Assembly: GCF_000298075.1 (NCBI RefSeq)
Contig: NZ_JH815593.1
Location: forward strand, 1,691,605 to 1,755,604
DNA: 64,000 nt
Origin: Staphylococcus massiliensis CCUG 55927
GTDB lineage: Bacteria > Bacillota > Bacilli > Staphylococcales > Staphylococcaceae
Direction of reading: 5' to 3'
In this document: one piece after another, positions 61,515-64,000 of the stretch
How positions within the stretch are numbered: position 1 is the first letter of the stretch
Layout of the letters: every line of letters begins with the position of its first letter
Position numbers and translations under genes: made by a program
The notes under the pieces: generated by a model
Databases searched by the model: none
What the model was told of the DNA's origin: nothing
Seen by the model: the letters and a program-made list of their open reading frames with translations, nothing else

Positions 61515-61603
61515 GCGTATTTTAAGTGATATTCATAAACTTTTGTTTAAATTTACAAACTTTAAGAAAAAGGTATATGAGAGCGTTTGATTATGAAAGC
61601 CTT

Positions 61604-61625
61604 TATAATACTTGTCTATACAAGT
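61604..61625 (+). promoter_or_regulatory. treP -10 and TreR-type operator
   Basis: TATAAT at 61604-61609 is followed at once by ACTTGTCTATACAAGT (61610-61625), a dyad like the TreR operator of Bacilli. A degenerate cre-like site TGAAAGCCTTTATA (61594-61607) lacks the central CG and is doubtful. Confidence 0.6.
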
Positions 61626-61667
61626 ATACTTTTCGTATTACGTGTTTGTGAAAAGGGAGTGTTTAAT

Positions 61668-63095
61668 TTGGGTGTAAAACGTAAGGATGTTCAAGCTATT
61701 ATTAAAGGAATAGGCGGCAAGGAAAATTTAGAAACAGCTACGCACTGCGTAACGCGATTACGTTTAGTTTTAAAAGATGATAGCAAAGTAGATAAAGACT
61801 TCATTAGTGAGAACCCTTTAGTAAAAGGGCAGTTTAAGGCAGATAATCAGTATCAGATCGTAATTGGCCCTGGTACGGTAGATGAAGTGTACAAGCAATT
61901 AATCGATGAAACGGGCTCTAGTGAAGCATCTAAAGACGATGTTAAACAAGCCGCGTCGAAAAAAGGTAATCCAGTTCAACGCATGATCAAATTATTAGGT
62001 GATATTTTTATTCCAATTTTACCTGCCATTGTGACAGCTGGTTTACTATTAGGGCTCAATAATTTATTAACAATGAAAGGTTTATTTGGACCAAAACCAA
62101 TCGTTGAAATGTATCCGCAATTTGGTGATATTGCGAACATTATTAGTGTAATCGCAAGTACAGCATTTATCTTCTTACCAGCGTTAATTGGTTGGAGTGC
62201 GATGCGTGTATTTGGCGGTAGTCCGATCTTAGGTCTTGTGATGGGTCTTATATTAATGCATCCACAACTTGTTTCGCAGTATGATTTAAAGCAAGGCGAT
62301 AAAATTCCAGAATGGGATTTATTTGGCCTTCACATTAAGCAATTAAACTATCAAGGACAAGTTTTACCGATTTTATTAGCAACATATATATTAGCGAAGA
62401 TTGAAAAAGGGCTTAATAAAGTGGTTCACGATTCCATTAAAATGTTAGTGGTAGGACCGATTGCATTATTGGTTACCGGTTTCTTAGCATTCATCGTTAT
62501 TGGGCCGGTCGCATTAGTTATCGGTACAGGAATTACAAACTGTGTAACGTTCTTATTTGAGCATGCTGGATGGCTCGGTGGCTTTATTTACGGTTTATTC
62601 TACGCACCGCTTGTCATTACAGGTTTACACCATATGTTCCTGGCAGTAGACTTCCAATTAATGGGTGGTCCTTTACAAGGTACGTACTTATGGCCGATTT
62701 TAGCAATTTCAAATATTTGCCAAGGTTCAGCTGCACTAGGTGCTTGGTTTGTATATAAAAGAAGAAAAATGGTAAAAGAAGAAGGTTTAGCATTCACATC
62801 ATTTATTTCAGGCATTCTTGGTGTAACAGAACCTGCAATGTTTGGTGTTAACTTACCGCTTAAATACCCATTTATTGCAGCAATCATTACAGCTTCTTTA
62901 ATTGGCTCTATGATTGGTGGAGTTGGTGTATTAGGTAACGTTGGTGTAGGCGGTGTGCCAGCTATTTTATCAATTAAACATGAATTCTGGGTTGTATATG
63001 GTATCGCAACTTTAATTGCGTTAATTGTACCTTTCTTCCTAACAATTATCTTATCTCGATTTAGTAAACAAAAAGCCAAAGAAATAGTTAAATAA
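61668..63095 (+). CDS. treP: trehalose-specific PTS IIBC component
   Basis: 475-aa membrane permease that takes up and phosphorylates trehalose to trehalose-6-phosphate. IIB domain at the N-terminus with the phosphorylated Cys in HCVTRLRL (about residue 30); IIC domain from about 110 with ten or so helices, including PLVITGLHHMF and GVTEPAMFGVNLPLKYPF of the sugar site. The start is TTG 61668, behind AAGGGAG; the longer frame from 61587 would begin before the -10 box. No IIA domain is present, so IIA-Glc must be supplied in trans. Operon with treC. Confidence 0.93.
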   Translation: MGVKRKDVQAIIKGIGGKENLETATHCVTRLRLVLKDDSKVDKDFISENPLVKGQFKADNQYQIVIGPGTVDEVYKQLIDETGSSEASKDDVKQAASKKGNPVQRMIKLLGDIFIPILPAIVTAGLLLGLNNLLTMKGLFGPKPIVEMYPQFGDIANIISVIASTAFIFLPALIGWSAMRVFGGSPILGLVMGLILMHPQLVSQYDLKQGDKIPEWDLFGLHIKQLNYQGQVLPILLATYILAKIEKGLNKVVHDSIKMLVVGPIALLVTGFLAFIVIGPVALVIGTGITNCVTFLFEHAGWLGGFIYGLFYAPLVITGLHHMFLAVDFQLMGGPLQGTYLWPILAISNICQGSAALGAWFVYKRRKMVKEEGLAFTSFISGILGVTEPAMFGVNLPLKYPFIAAIITASLIGSMIGGVGVLGNVGVGGVPAILSIKHEFWVVYGIATLIALIVPFFLTIILSRFSKQKAKEIVK

Positions 63096-63123
63096 ATAGA
63101 ATCTATTTAATGGAGGTTATCAT

Positions 63124-64000
63124 ATGGTGAAACAAGATTGGCGAAAATCCGTGGTGTATCAAATTTATCCAAAGTCGTTTAATGATACGACTGGTAGTGG
63201 CGAAGGTGATTTAAAAGGTATTATTGAAAAGTTAGATTACCTTCAATATTTAGGTGTTGATTACCTATGGTTAACTCCAATTTATGAATCTCCTATGAAT
63301 GATAATGGCTATGATATCAGTGATTATTATGCCATTAATAAGCAATTTGGTTCTGAAGCTGATTTTAAAGTGCTTTTAAAAGAGGCGCACAAGCGTGACT
63401 TAAAAATAATGTTAGATATAGTGATTAATCATACGTCGACCGAGCATCCTTGGTTCCAAGAGGCGTCTAAATCTGAGGATAATCCGTACCGTGATTATTA
63501 CTTTTTCAGGAAGTCTGAAGATGGTCCGCCAACGAACTGGATGTCTAAATTTGGTGGTAATGCTTGGCAGTATGATGCAAAGACGGATAGTTATTATTTA
63601 CATTTGTTTGATGTGACGCAAGCGGATCTTAACTGGGAAAATACATCACTGCGCCATGAATTGTATGACATGATTAATTATTGGATTGACCAAGGTGTAG
63701 ACGGGTTTAGATTTGATGTTGTGAACCTGATTTCTAAGAGGGCCTTTCAGGATTCGGAAAAGATTGGTAAGGAATTCTACACGGATGGTCCTAAGGTTCA
63801 TACGTATTTAAATGAGTTGAATCGTCATACGTTTGGTGGTAAGGATTTAATGACTGTTGGCGAAATGAGTTCGACGACGCTTGATGAATGTATTAAGTAT
63901 ACGAACCCTGAACGCCATGAGTTAAATAGTGTCTTTAACTTTCATCATTTAAAGGTCGATTATGAAAACGGTGAGAAGTGGACGCGTGCTGACTTTGACT
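63124..64000 (+). CDS. treC: phospho-alpha-1,1-glucosidase (trehalose-6-phosphate hydrolase), 5' part
   Basis: The first 292 codons; the gene continues past the window end. GH13 enzyme splitting trehalose-6-phosphate into glucose and glucose-6-phosphate. Visible GH13 regions: I DIVINHTS, II GFRFDVVN (nucleophile Asp), III VGEMSST (acid Glu). The start MVKQDWRKSVVYQIYPKSFNDTTGSGEGDLKGI is typical for TreA/TreC. TGGAGG precedes the ATG, 28 bp after treP. Same operon and control as treP. Confidence 0.93.
   Translation, partial: MVKQDWRKSVVYQIYPKSFNDTTGSGEGDLKGIIEKLDYLQYLGVDYLWLTPIYESPMNDNGYDISDYYAINKQFGSEADFKVLLKEAHKRDLKIMLDIVINHTSTEHPWFQEASKSEDNPYRDYYFFRKSEDGPPTNWMSKFGGNAWQYDAKTDSYYLHLFDVTQADLNWENTSLRHELYDMINYWIDQGVDGFRFDVVNLISKRAFQDSEKIGKEFYTDGPKVHTYLNELNRHTFGGKDLMTVGEMSSTTLDECIKYTNPERHELNSVFNFHHLKVDYENGEKWTRADFD

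Noticed and set aside
61594..61607. cre site for CcpA before treP
   Set aside because: 12 of 14 positions fit, but the central CG is lost, which usually abolishes CcpA binding.

Overview
ORGANISM. The window looks like a chromosomal segment of a Staphylococcus, on the arm near the origin. The DNA is AT-rich, genes have strong AGGAGG-type ribosome binding sites, and the backbone follows the staphylococcal order as I know it: metI/metC, parB, mscS, DUF951 gene, ychF, rpsF-ssb-rpsR, ahpFC, nfrA, tcyP, guaBA, gltC/gltBD, tRNA-Ser, treP-treC. A Sle1-type LysM/CHAP amidase supports this. It is not an S. aureus-like arrangement throughout: xpt-pbuX are absent in front of guaBA, bioB is detached from the other biotin genes, and several accessory genes are present. 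I cannot name the species. LAYOUT. 1-7 kb: methionine operon start with a T-box and CodY-like box, divergent from parB-mscS-DUF951-ychF, then the S6/SSB/S18 operon with a candidate S6:S18 autoregulatory leader. 7-9.7 kb: a solitary Fic protein, a tandem array of 41-bp hairpin repeats, and small membrane proteins. 9.8-16.8 kb: two DUF1801 proteins, a COG0523 metallochaperone behind a Zur-like box, bioB behind a BirA-type operator, an extra FabH, an SRPBCC protein, Ohr, and several very small membrane proteins. 16.8-21.9 kb: ahpCF (PerR-type box), a DoxX-like protein, nfrA, a VOC protein. 21.9-24.2 kb: a two-gene cassette coding for an apparent 5-aminolevulinate synthase (ALAS) and an EamA-type transporter. 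24.4-28.4 kb: tcyP, a MerR/RacA-like DNA-binding coiled-coil protein, a GNAT protein, and a YflT-type stress protein with a sigma-B promoter. 28.5-32 kb: guanine riboswitch and guaBA. 32-42.5 kb: transporters, an Ltp-repeat membrane protein, an XRE/DUF3169 pair, PepSY, NSS transporter, sle1, Nudix; three copies of a palindromic element sit in this stretch. 42.5-54.3 kb: UvrA paralogue, split ThrE-type exporter, bioYDAFW, LysE exporter, YibE/F pair. 54.3-64 kb: gltC-gltBD, tRNA-Ser(UGA), treP-treC (cut by the window end). HOW IT FITS TOGETHER. Much of the window is nitrogen, sulfur, purine and cofactor metabolism under recognisable control signals: T-box/CodY for methionine, BirA operators at both biotin loci, Zur for the zinc chaperone, PerR for peroxide defence, a guanine riboswitch for GMP synthesis, GltC for glutamate synthase, and a TreR-like operator for trehalose. 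MOST UNUSUAL. (1) The ALAS-EamA cassette: staphylococci make ALA from glutamyl-tRNA (C5 route), so an enzyme with all visible ALAS active-site residues, overlapped by an exporter-like gene, suggests an added ALA or aminoketone production/export function. (2) A family of long palindromic elements located in terminator stems, with compensatory base changes. (3) Two unrelated families of tandem hairpin repeats sharing the same 41-bp period. No insertion sequence, prophage or CRISPR array was seen.
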